Shown here in pieces: positions 16,888 through 24,703 of a stretch of DNA of 64,000 nucleotides. The translations under genes were made by a program, and so were the position numbers. Under the pieces are notes generated by a model that saw only the letters and a program-made list of their open reading frames with translations, searched no databases and had not been told where the DNA came from. Position 1 is the first letter of the stretch, and the number at the start of each line of letters is the position of its first letter. This stretch comes from Flectobacillus longus. Lineage in GTDB: Bacteria > Bacteroidota > Bacteroidia > Cytophagales > Spirosomataceae. The stretch lies in contig NZ_JASHIC010000019.1 of the NCBI RefSeq assembly GCF_030056705.1, positions 1-64,000 on the forward strand, in the 5' to 3' direction.

Positions 16888-17109
16888 GATAGATTGTTAC
16901 ATTTAAAGAGTGATAAACAGAAATTTTAGAGAACAGTATGTTCGACTTTTACAAAGTCTAAATGGTTCTGAGTTGAATAGATACAGGAAAATCATAGAAA
17001 GTTGGAAATGATTGAGAGAAAAGGATGAGTGGTTTTAGGATTCAATAAGCGGTTGTGCCCAACAGCTAAGGAGAAGCATATTGATACACATGAAGCACCA
17101 TGAAAGTAT
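16888..17109. other. Intergenic, no feature recognised
   Basis: Together with 17443-17620 this is a long stretch around one doubtful reading frame upstream of atpA. I see no repeat family copy, RNA gene or atpH fragment here. Confidence 0.5.
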
Positions 17110-17442
17110 TTAATCAAAAAGAATAAATCTACTTTGTATTTGGGTATAGATAGGCAGTTTTACTCTTATACCTGACAGAAATATTAAATATGGAATTAGT
17201 TGCAAAGCGTTCCTACTTTTTGAATAAAAAGAAGATAAATCAAATCCTATCAACACATTAGTACAATCCCAAGATTTAATATGACTTGTATTTAGCGAAA
17301 ATTTGCTAGTTGTAATCTTTGAATAATTTGGTAAAACTTCGTTTGTCATGGAATAATATTGTGTTGGTAGATACTTTAAGATAAAATTCTTTGTTTTATC
17401 CTGTTTGGTACAATAAACGAAGATGCTATAAGGATTAGACAA
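17110..17442 (-). CDS. Doubtful open reading frame
   Basis: A 110-codon frame with an ATG start. Its composition (many Ser, Asn, Lys, Ile, Leu and Tyr, few Ala or Gly) is what random AT-rich DNA would give, and I recognise no domain, signal peptide or operon partner. It occupies the place where atpH would be expected before atpA, but it lies on the opposite strand and has no resemblance to the delta subunit. Confidence 0.2.
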   Translation of the reverse strand: MSNPYSIFVYCTKQDKTKNFILKYLPTQYYSMTNEVLPNYSKITTSKFSLNTSHIKSWDCTNVLIGFDLSSFYSKSRNALQLIPYLIFLSGIRVKLPIYTQIQSRFILFD

Positions 17443-17620
17443 TATCTCAGAAAATCTTCTTTAAAAATTAGAATAAATAAAGATTAACGCCAAAAAAAGC
17501 ATTGCAGAGGATATGTTTTGAAGTGAAAACGGATGCTATAGCAAAAATGGCTCTCTCAAAAAAGTATAACGTTTAGCACGAAAAAAATTAGATTGTCGTG
17601 GAATTGTGAAATTTCTTCCC

Positions 17621-17628
17621 TAATTTTG
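17621..17628 (+). promoter_or_regulatory. -7 box of the atpA promoter
   Basis: TAATTTTG matches TAnnTTTG and lies 149 bases before the atpA ATG. A TTG at 17593-17595 is about six bases too far upstream for the usual -33 spacing, so only the -7 element is called. Confidence 0.5.
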
Positions 17629-17776
17629 CACCCGAAAAGAGTTAGTAAGTTTAAGATGTAATAAACCCCAGCCAAGCAAAGCGAAAAAAATCTCTTTCCT
17701 TATCTTGTAAAGGACTTGCATCCAACGAATAACCTCTCAAATCGAATTCCAAAATCACAAATCCAACTATAAAGAA

Positions 17777-19357
17777 ATGGCATCAGTCAGACCAGATGAA
17801 GTGTCAGCCATCTTGAGAGAACAACTTTCAGGATCTAAGTCAGAGGCTGAACTCCAAGAAGTAGGTACCGTGCTACAAATCGGTGATGGTGTAGCTCGTA
17901 TTTATGGACTATCGAAAGTACAAGCGGGTGAGTTGCTCGTATTTGAAAACGGCTTGAAAGCCCTAGCCCTTAACCTCGAAGAAGACAACGTAGGTGCGGT
18001 ATTATTGGGTGAATCATCTGAAATCAAAGAAGGTGACACCGTAAAACGTACAGACGAAATCGCCTCTATCAAAGTAGGTGACGGTATCTTAGGTCGTGTC
18101 GTGAACACACTTGGCGAGCCAATTGACGGCAACGGTCCAATCGCAGGACAATTATACGATATGCCACTTGAGCGTAAAGCTCCAGGTGTAATTTATCGTC
18201 AACCAGTAACAGAACCTCTTCAATCAGGTATCAAAGCGATCGACGCTATGATTCCAGTAGGTCGTGGTCAACGTGAGTTAGTTATTGGTGACCGTCAGAC
18301 AGGTAAAACAACTGTTTGTATTGACACAATTATCAACCAAAAAGAATTCTACGATGCAGGTCAACCAGTGTACTGTATCTATGTAGCTTGTGGTCAGAAA
18401 GCTTCAACTATCAAACAAGTTGAGCAAGCTCTTCGCAAAGCAGGTGCTATGGATTACACAGTAATCGTAGCAGCTGGTTCAGCAGACCCAGCTCCAATGC
18501 AGTTCTTTGCTCCATTTACAGGTGCTGCTATTGGTGAATTCTTCCGCGATACAGGTCGTCCAGCATTAGTAGTGTATGACGATTTGTCTAAGCAAGCGGT
18601 AGCTTACCGTGAAGTTTCATTGCTTCTTCGTCGTCCTCCAGGTCGTGAAGCTTACCCTGGTGACGTATTCTATTTACATAGCCGTTTGTTGGAGCGCGCT
18701 GCGAAAATCAACGCATCTGACGAAATCGCAAAAAATATGAACGACCTTCCTGAATCTTTAAAAGGAATCGTAAAAGGTGGTGGTTCATTAACGGCTCTTC
18801 CAATTATCGAAACTCAAGCGGGTGACGTTTCTGCTTATATCCCGACTAACGTAATCTCTATTACTGACGGTCAGATCTTCTTGGAAACTAACTTGTTTAA
18901 CGCAGGTATCCGTCCAGCTATCAACGTAGGTATCTCTGTATCTCGTGTAGGTGGTAACGCTCAAATCAAATCAATGAAGAAAGTAGCTGGTACATTAAAA
19001 TTGGATCAAGCTCAATTCCGTGAATTGGAAGCCTTCGCTAAATTTGGTTCTGATTTGGATGCCTCTACTAAATTGACTATCGAACGTGGTCGTCGTAACC
19101 TCGAAATGTTGAAGCAACCAAATGGTAGCCCTCAACGTGTAGAAGATCAAGTCGCAATGATTTATGTTTCTACAAACGGGTTAATTGATTCTGTTGCGGT
19201 ATCAAAAGTACGTGAGTTCGAGAAGGATTTCGTTACAGTTATGCATGCTACTCAAAAATCTACTATGGATGCTTTGAAGGCAGGTAAATTTGACGATTCT
19301 TTGACTGATGTATTGAAGAAAGTGGCGAAAGAAGTGGCAGTTAAATACCAAGGATAA
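17777..19357 (+). CDS. atpA: F1F0 ATP synthase subunit alpha
   Basis: This 526-residue alpha subunit carries the non-catalytic nucleotide sites of the F1 hexamer. The beta-barrel domain spans about 1-95. The P-loop GDRQTGKT is at 171-178, and [36 protein letters not shown] holds the conserved signature around residues 265-300. The C-terminal helical domain follows to the end, with the length normal for the family. The gene is followed by atpG after a 271-base gap and has its own promoter-like box. atpH, atpF, atpE and atpB do not precede it, as they do in most bacteria. Confidence 0.97.
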   Translation: MASVRPDEVSAILREQLSGSKSEAELQEVGTVLQIGDGVARIYGLSKVQAGELLVFENGLKALALNLEEDNVGAVLLGESSEIKEGDTVKRTDEIASIKVGDGILGRVVNTLGEPIDGNGPIAGQLYDMPLERKAPGVIYRQPVTEPLQSGIKAIDAMIPVGRGQRELVIGDRQTGKTTVCIDTIINQKEFYDAGQPVYCIYVACGQKASTIKQVEQALRKAGAMDYTVIVAAGSADPAPMQFFAPFTGAAIGEFFRDTGRPALVVYDDLSKQAVAYREVSLLLRRPPGREAYPGDVFYLHSRLLERAAKINASDEIAKNMNDLPESLKGIVKGGGSLTALPIIETQAGDVSAYIPTNVISITDGQIFLETNLFNAGIRPAINVGISVSRVGGNAQIKSMKKVAGTLKLDQAQFRELEAFAKFGSDLDASTKLTIERGRRNLEMLKQPNGSPQRVEDQVAMIYVSTNGLIDSVAVSKVREFEKDFVTVMHATQKSTMDALKAGKFDDSLTDVLKKVAKEVAVKYQG

Positions 19358-19410
19358 TATTTGAATGTAGGAGAGGGTAGTACGCTACTCTCTCTTTTAC
19401 AGTAATTAAT

Positions 19411-19449
19411 CAATCGACGAGTTTTGAATTGTGAATGAGAAATCACCAC
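19411..19449. repeat. Interspersed repeat family D fragment
   Basis: CGACGAGTTTTGAATTGTGA with ATGAGAAATCACC is the reverse-complement form of the ATTCACAATTCAAAACTC motif found at 22043, 34258, 46872 and 58737. It sits in the atpA-atpG spacer. Confidence 0.55.
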
Positions 19450-19628
19450 AATACTTTTTCGAAAAATGATTACCGTTACAAAACATAAAATCATTACTTG
19501 ACTTGAGGTAACTTTAACGTAAACTTTCTGAGTTCTTACTAATTATAGATACGCCAATCACAAGTAGCGATTTTATTTACATCAAATACATCATTTCTAT
19601 CATTCACTGTTTCAAACATTAGCAAAAG

Positions 19629-20513
19629 ATGCCTTCATTAAAAGAAGTCCGTAACCGAATAGTGTCAGTAAACTCTACTCAGCAGATTACTAAAGCCATG
19701 AAAATGGTTTCGGCGGCTAAACTTCGCCGTGCAACTGATGCTATTGTTCAAATGCGCCCTTATTCGCAGAAGTTAACCGAAATGATTGCAACTGTTTCGG
19801 CTAATGCAGAAGGTGCTCAATCGAACCCATATACTATCACTCGCGATATTCAAAAAGTGTTAGTAATCGTTGTTACTTCTGACCGTGGTCTTTGTGGAGC
19901 ATTCAACGCCAACGTTGGTAAGGCTACAGTAAACCTTATCGCTGAAAAATACGCTAGTCAAAATGCCGCAGGCAATGTTGAGGTTTTGGCTTTGGGTAAA
20001 AAAGGTGCTGAATACTTAACTCGTCGTGGTTATAAAGTAAACGATAAATTTGTTCATATCTTCTCAAAATTATCTTTCACGTCGGTTCGTCAAGCAGCAG
20101 AATATGCAATGGACGGGTTTGTTACTGAAAAGTTTGATGTTGTAGAAGTTATTTTCAATGAGTTCAAAAACGTGGCAACTCAAATTTTGAGAGCAGAACA
20201 GATGTTGCCATTAGTTGATAAACAAGATAGTAACGTGAAAGCTTCAACTGTTGATTATATCTTCGAACCTTCGGAAGAAGAAATCATCAGCGAGTTGATT
20301 CCTAAAGCGTTGAAATTGCAAGTTTACAAAGCTGTTTTAGAATCAAATGCTTCTGAACACGGTGCTCGTATGACTGCAATGGATAAGGCTACAGAAAATG
20401 CAGGTGAATTGTTGAAAGACTTAAAACTCGTTTACAACCGTTCTCGTCAAGCTGCGATTACGAAGGAAATCCTCGAAATCGTTGGTGGTGCCGAAGCGTT
20501 AGCCTCAGCTTAG
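19629..20513 (+). CDS. atpG: F1F0 ATP synthase subunit gamma
   Basis: This 294-residue subunit is the central rotor shaft of the F1 motor. The N-terminal helix MPSLKEVRNRIVSVNSTQQI with TKAMKMVSAAKL, and the C-terminal helix NASEHGARMTAMDKATENAG with NRSRQAAITKEILEIVGGAEAL, are the diagnostic ends that form the coiled coil. The central Rossmann-like part includes VVTSDRGLCGAFN. The 271-base gap after atpA contains a family D repeat fragment but no gene. A strong terminator follows. Confidence 0.97.
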   Translation: MPSLKEVRNRIVSVNSTQQITKAMKMVSAAKLRRATDAIVQMRPYSQKLTEMIATVSANAEGAQSNPYTITRDIQKVLVIVVTSDRGLCGAFNANVGKATVNLIAEKYASQNAAGNVEVLALGKKGAEYLTRRGYKVNDKFVHIFSKLSFTSVRQAAEYAMDGFVTEKFDVVEVIFNEFKNVATQILRAEQMLPLVDKQDSNVKASTVDYIFEPSEEEIISELIPKALKLQVYKAVLESNASEHGARMTAMDKATENAGELLKDLKLVYNRSRQAAITKEILEIVGGAEALASA

Positions 20514-20532
20514 TCTTGTTAAAAAGATTATA

Positions 20533-20564
20533 AAAAAGACCTTCCGAAAGAAAGGTCTTTTTTT
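20533..20564 (+). terminator. Terminator after atpG
   Basis: AAAAAAGACCTT and AAGGTCTTTTTTT pair around a short loop (TCCGAAAG region), ending in seven T residues 20 bases after the atpG stop codon. Confidence 0.9.
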
Positions 20565-20613
20565 ATGTTTAGACTTTAACATCTACAAAATTTTAAACTC
20601 GTTATTTTCTTTC

Positions 20614-20811
20614 CTATTTTCTCGAATCTTTGATTACAATTACTACTCGCCCAATCAATCCTACCGAGATAATTCCTCCAATTAGTAGAATAAAAAAGGT
20701 TTTTTCATTAAATCCATTGGTCGAATCAAACAGTGCAATAGCACCCCAAGTGATTAATGTAACTGTGGCGATAATAGCTATAAACAGTAATATATAGGCA
20801 ATGTTTTTCAT
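20614..20811 (-). CDS. Small hypothetical membrane protein
   Basis: This 65-residue protein starts MKNIAYILLFIAIIATVTLI and has two transmembrane helices (about 3-25 and 36-57) with a basic tail (IKDSRK). The frame is open upstream to 20892, but a TAGTTTTG box lies inside that extension, so the start at 20811 is preferred. It converges with atpG. No family is recognised. Confidence 0.55.
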   Translation of the reverse strand: MKNIAYILLFIAIIATVTLITWGAIALFDSTNGFNEKTFFILLIGGIISVGLIGRVVIVIKDSRK

Positions 20812-20834
20812 GAATTTTTCGATTTTTTCTAGTT

Positions 20835-20842
20835 CAAAACTA
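20835..20842 (-). promoter_or_regulatory. -7 box for the small membrane protein
   Basis: It reads TAGTTTTG on the minus strand, matching TAnnTTTG, about 24 bases before the ATG at 20811, and implies a very short leader. Confidence 0.45.
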
Positions 20843-20905
20843 AAGGAAGGATATTGCTTAAACAAGAAAATAATAGAATTGTTATTTTGCATTACTATAG
20901 TTTAC

Positions 20906-21793
20906 CTATTTGCTGGTCAATTCGTCATAAGCTGCCGTCAAACTTCGTTGGATTCCATCGCCTTTCCATTCTGGAGCATTGGGAATAGCGGTAGTTTTAA
21001 GGATTTCCTCCTTGCTTTTCCCAGCTTTTATTTCTTGCGAAACATAGCCCAAAAGTTGTTCTATATAGTTTTTGAATGCCTTTATATCTTCATGTGTGCC
21101 CGTAATTTTCTCAGGGTCAAAAGCATGTCCAAAAACAAATATCGTATCCTTGTCAAAAGTAGAATTGATTTTATCCAACACATTTACCCACGAACTCATA
21201 CTAGCACCAGCATTGCGGTCTACCACGGGAAAACGGCGATTGAATACCAAATCTCCACAATGAGCTACATTGGCGCGTTCAAAATGAATGATAGAGTCAC
21301 CATTGGTATGTCCTGCTCCGAAATAGTGCAATTTAATGCTCTCTTTTCCTAATTTCTCTTTATGGGTGTCTTGATAAGTTATATCTGGGAAAAGCTGTTT
21401 CTCTACAGTGTTTTGTTTTTCAGCAACAGCTTTTTGGTTTTTCAAGGAGTTTTCGTGAGCAATAACATGTTCAACAATACCTTTAAAAGCAATATTTCCA
21501 CTAGAATGATCGCCATGGTGATGCGTATTGAAAAGCAATTTTATAGGATTTTCTGACATTCCTTTTAGTGCTTCAATCAAATGGTTAGATTGTTCGGGAA
21601 ATTGAGAATCTACCACAGCAATTCCCTTACTGGTTGATGCGAAGGCAATGGTACCACCCCTTTCGGTAAATACTCCTACGCCATTGCGTAACTCCTTGAT
21701 TTTGAAGGGAGTATCAAATGGAAATTTATAGGAACTCACACCGAGACTTGCCATCAAGAAAGCAGAATGTTGGAGAAAGAGTCTTCTTTGCAT
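20906..21793 (-). CDS. Exported metallo-beta-lactamase-fold hydrolase
   Basis: This 295-residue protein has an N-terminal leader MQRRLFLQHSAFLMASLG, a possible Tat signal by its twin Arg. The fold carries NTHHHGDHSSGN, the HxHxDH zinc motif, then HYFGAGHTNGDSIIHFE with the third His, and CGDLVFNRRFP with the bridging Asp. FVFGHAFDPE supplies the last His. This set is normal for SoxH-like or general hydrolases of the superfamily; the substrate is not apparent. The C-terminal helix (EWKGDGIQRSLTAAYDELT) is of the type seen in exported members. Confidence 0.85.
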   Translation of the reverse strand: MQRRLFLQHSAFLMASLGVSSYKFPFDTPFKIKELRNGVGVFTERGGTIAFASTSKGIAVVDSQFPEQSNHLIEALKGMSENPIKLLFNTHHHGDHSSGNIAFKGIVEHVIAHENSLKNQKAVAEKQNTVEKQLFPDITYQDTHKEKLGKESIKLHYFGAGHTNGDSIIHFERANVAHCGDLVFNRRFPVVDRNAGASMSSWVNVLDKINSTFDKDTIFVFGHAFDPEKITGTHEDIKAFKNYIEQLLGYVSQEIKAGKSKEEILKTTAIPNAPEWKGDGIQRSLTAAYDELTSK

Positions 21794-21938
21794 AGAAATG
21801 ATTGTTAGAGTTGTATTTAATTTAGAGAAAGGAATGATTCGTATGTTTTCTTAAAAACTAAAATTTATCAGATTGGGATTGTTTGAGATGAAGGTACAAA
21901 AGAAAATAATCCATGAAATCAGAGACTTAAGTATGAGT

Positions 21939-22082
21939 GCTGAATTGTGAGTGATGAGTTTTGAGTGTAATTTTATGATTACTAATATTTTATCTGATTA
22001 ATTTGATCAATTGGAGATATAAGATATTGATAATTAAAATTTTACATTCACAATTCAAAACTCATAATTCATCACTAATTAT
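21939..22082. repeat. Long imperfect hairpin, repeat family D
   Basis: GCTGAATTGTGAGTGATGAG and TTTTGAGTGTAATTTTA on the left pair imperfectly with TAAAATTTTACATTCACAATTCAAAACTC and CATCAC on the right, across about 70 bases. It fills the middle of the 452-base gap between the two divergent MBL-fold genes. The rest of that gap has no supported feature. Confidence 0.65.
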
Positions 22083-22245
22083 GAATACATTGCTCTTGAG
22101 TTTATCTTTTGTGCCTTTACTTTGGAAATGGGTTACCGAGGAAAGACATAGCAAAATTTAGCATATTATTATGGTAGTAAAATGCTATATTTAAGTTTTC
22201 ATCCAAACTTTTCGACCAACGAAGCAATTAGGATTCTGAACGAAT

Positions 22246-23070
22246 ATGCAGTATCTCAAAACAAAACAATATGGTCCTGTCAAAGCTTTTGAACTAGGAT
22301 ATCATTGGCCTGGTTTGCCAACTTTTACAGTACATATTTACTATATTGACGGACTTTTGATAGATACAGGACAGTATAATTGTCGTCAGACAGTTTTATC
22401 ATTGTTTAAACAGATGCCTCTTCAACAAATTGCACTTACGCATTGGCACGAAGATCATATTGGAAACGTTTCTACACTCTATAATCATTTTCATCCAGTT
22501 GTTTTTGCGCATCCTTTAACAGCCGAAAAAGTACGACAAGGTTTTGACGTAATGTTGTACGAAAAGTATTTCTTCGGGAAAATTCGCCCACAAGATATAC
22601 CCATGCAAACGCTCCCAGAAGTGATACAAACTTCCAAATATTCTTTCGTTCCTATCTATACGCCAGGGCATAGCGATGACCATCATGTTTACCTAGAACC
22701 GAACAAAGGATGGCTCTTTTCTGGAGATTTATTTGTAAGTCAACGCATAAAAGTTTTTCGAAAAGGAGAGAACATCTGGCAACAAATTGATTCACTTAAG
22801 CGAGTCTTAGAGGAAGATTTTGATAAAGTATTTTGTGCACATAATCCACAAGTAGAATTTGGTAGAAGGTCCTTGGAACGAAAACTTGACTATTTTGAAT
22901 CTTTCACCGAACAGGTGTGCTTTTGGTATAATCAGGGCTATAAAACGGCTGAAATTATTCAGAAAATGGCCTTGAAAGATAAGAAAATGATTAATCTAAT
23001 GACTGGTTATGATGTGAGTGTACATTGGATGGTAGGTTCTGTAATTAAGCATTTACCAGTACAATTATAA
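22246..23070 (+). CDS. Cytosolic metallo-beta-lactamase-fold hydrolase
   Basis: This 274-residue protein lacks a signal peptide. THWHEDHIGNV is the HxHxDH zinc site (near residues 65-74), PIYTPGHSDDHHVY holds the third His, GWLFSGDLFVS the bridging Asp, and VFCAHNPQVEFG the final His, so the dinuclear site is complete. A helical C-terminus of about 60 residues resembles the extra domain of glyoxalase II/lactonase-like members. It is transcribed away from the exported paralogue-fold gene, but the two are not close in sequence. Substrate unknown. Confidence 0.83.
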   Translation: MQYLKTKQYGPVKAFELGYHWPGLPTFTVHIYYIDGLLIDTGQYNCRQTVLSLFKQMPLQQIALTHWHEDHIGNVSTLYNHFHPVVFAHPLTAEKVRQGFDVMLYEKYFFGKIRPQDIPMQTLPEVIQTSKYSFVPIYTPGHSDDHHVYLEPNKGWLFSGDLFVSQRIKVFRKGENIWQQIDSLKRVLEEDFDKVFCAHNPQVEFGRRSLERKLDYFESFTEQVCFWYNQGYKTAEIIQKMALKDKKMINLMTGYDVSVHWMVGSVIKHLPVQL

Positions 23071-23156
23071 ATGTTGATAGGGGAGAGAATAGAGCTATTT
23101 GTCGAATTTTTATATCTTCTTGTCTCTATAATATGCCATTAGGTAAAACAATATCG

Positions 23157-23164
23157 TATTTTTG
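23157..23164 (+). promoter_or_regulatory. -7 box for the DUF2911 gene
   Basis: TATTTTTG matches TAnnTTTG, about 55 bases before the ATG. In such AT-rich DNA a chance match is possible. Confidence 0.4.
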
Positions 23165-23218
23165 AGTGTTCAAAATGATTGAATAGTCTTCAAACAATTC
23201 TCCAATTTTAACATTATC

Positions 23219-24052
23219 ATGAAAAAGATTTTATTAGCATTAGTAGCCGTGGCTTCTATTATGACAGCTCAGGCGCAAGGTATCAAGACTCCTGCACCTA
23301 GTCCGACGCAAACCATCAAGCAGGATTTTGCACTTTCTTCTATTGAAGTAAATTACTCAAGACCCAACATGAAGGGCAGAACTGTATTTGGTGACTTAGC
23401 TCCTTATGGTAAATTATGGAGAACAGGTGCTAATGCAGCTACTAAAGTAACTTTTGGTGAAGACGTAACCGTAGGAGGTGTAGCCGTAAAAGCAGGTACT
23501 TATGTGCTTTACACAGTTCCAAATAAAGATGAATGGGAAGTGATTTTCAACAAAGGATTAAATAACTGGGGAATCGACGGTTATAAAAAAGAAGAAGATG
23601 TAGCGCGTTTTAAAGTAAAACCTATAGCATTGTCATCATCAGTTGAGACTTTCACAATTCAATTAGGTAATGTAACTCCTGCGACGGCTGATATTCAAGT
23701 TTCTTGGGAAAAAACACAAATCAATATTCCTGTAGTGGCAGATATCGATTCTAAGATTTCGAAGTCAATTGAGACAGCAATGAACGTTGATAACCGTCCT
23801 TATTTCCAAGCGGCTAGCTACTATTTCGAAACAGGAAAAGATTTGAAGCAAGCTTTAGCTTGGACAAACAAGGCTATTGAAAACAGTCCGAAAGCTTTTT
23901 GGATGGTACATTTAAAAGCAAAAATCTTAGCTAAAATGGGTGACAAAACTGCCGCAGTAACAGCAGCAAATCAGTCTATTGCATTGGCTAAAGAGGCTAA
24001 AAACGATGATTACGTGGCATTGAATGAGAAATTGATTACTACGTTGAAGTAA
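23219..24052 (+). CDS. DUF2911 domain protein with C-terminal TPR-like helices
   Basis: The 277-residue precursor has a signal peptide ending AQAQG (residues 1-19). DUF2911 spans about 25-165: SSIEVNYSRPNMKGRTVFGDL, APYGKLWRTGANAATKVTF, AGTYVLYTVPNKDEWEVIF and NNWG. After a linker, helices at about 185-277 (ASYYFETGKDLKQALAWTNKA, KAKILAKMGDKTAAVTAANQS) look like two TPR units. The family is common and well conserved in Bacteroidota and is expected in the periplasm; its role is unknown. Confidence 0.92.
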   Translation: MKKILLALVAVASIMTAQAQGIKTPAPSPTQTIKQDFALSSIEVNYSRPNMKGRTVFGDLAPYGKLWRTGANAATKVTFGEDVTVGGVAVKAGTYVLYTVPNKDEWEVIFNKGLNNWGIDGYKKEEDVARFKVKPIALSSSVETFTIQLGNVTPATADIQVSWEKTQINIPVVADIDSKISKSIETAMNVDNRPYFQAASYYFETGKDLKQALAWTNKAIENSPKAFWMVHLKAKILAKMGDKTAAVTAANQSIALAKEAKNDDYVALNEKLITTLK

Positions 24053-24059
24053 TATTTTG

Positions 24060-24150
24060 CTTTAGGCTGTAAGCTGTATGCTAAAATCGAAAAATTTAGA
24101 AAATTTATTTCGAAATAATACATACTTTTTGACCTAATATTTAGGTATTA
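24060..24150. repeat. Family A repeat, partial copy
   Basis: GCTTTAGGCTGTAAGCTGTA with TGCTAAAA on the left, and a degraded right arm (CTTTTTGACCTAATATTTAGG). The left arm matches the GCTTTAGGCTGTAAGCC arms at 35211 and 41937. Confidence 0.6.
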
Positions 24151-24162
24151 AAGCATGGATTT

Positions 24163-24205
24163 ATCAAAAAGCGGTCGAAAATTGTTTTTCGACCGCTTTT
24201 TTGAT
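24163..24205 (+). terminator. Terminator of the GCGGTCG type, after the DUF2911 gene
   Basis: ATCAAAAAGCGGTCGAAAA pairs with TTTTCGACCGCTTTTTTGAT around a four-base loop. The stem ends in A-run and T-run, so it can work in both directions. Similar hairpins occur at 37934, 54720 and 62755. Confidence 0.9.
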
Positions 24206-24231
24206 ACTTAAATACAGGATTACTCATCTTT

Positions 24232-24251
24232 AGACGCAAAACATGGCGTCT
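24232..24251. repeat. Family E hairpin (AGACGC...GCGTCT)
   Basis: AGACGCAAAACATGGCGTCT, followed by CTGCT. The same short palindrome stands 27-30 bases after the terminators at 54720 and near that at 62755. In the gap 24053-24703 the only other signals are the promoter box at 24357 and a 12-codon frame starting at 24396. Confidence 0.6.
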
Positions 24252-24356
24252 CTGCTGGTTACATCTAGATTTAATCACTAAATCACTCAATTTGCTCATT
24301 GTTATTTCGTCCTAATAAAATCCACTTAACTATTTTATAATAAATAAAAAAATAGT

Positions 24357-24364
24357 ACCTTTGC
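24357..24364 (+). promoter_or_regulatory. -7 box and long leader of the AAA+/M41 protease gene
   Basis: TACCTTTG fits TAnnTTTG. If used, it gives a leader of about 335 bases before the ATG at 24704. The leader starts with a possible 12-codon frame (24396-24434) and is long enough to hold a regulatory RNA structure, though I cannot identify one. Confidence 0.4.
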
Positions 24365-24703
24365 AAAAAAATAAAAACACCCTTAGGGTAAAGTCATGAA
24401 GTTCCTATATTTTTCTCCTAATTTCTTCTCTTAGTAAAGGCATTTCATTGAACCTTTACATCATTTTAGAATCTATCAATTAGATAAACGTAATTTAACG
24501 TTAGTGTCTATTGATATTTTGATTCATTACAAATTATTTAGGGAACTTAGTCATTGTAAATTTTCAATTTTTTTGTTTTAGCAATTGTTATGTATTCAGA
24601 AGCTATTCTGGATGTCATTGCCCAATTCGTTCGTTCCGTAGCATGAAATGAATACGATGCCCAAAGACTTAGTTTTCCCACCACGTAATTAACAATTAAA
24701 CTT

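Noticed and set aside
17593-17595. TTG as the -33 element of the atpA promoter
   Set aside because: The spacing to TAATTTTG is about 25 bases, longer than the usual 19-21, so the match is not convincing.
20801-21352. 183-codon plus-strand frame
   Set aside because: It runs antisense through the MBL-fold hydrolase at 20906 and has no domain of its own.
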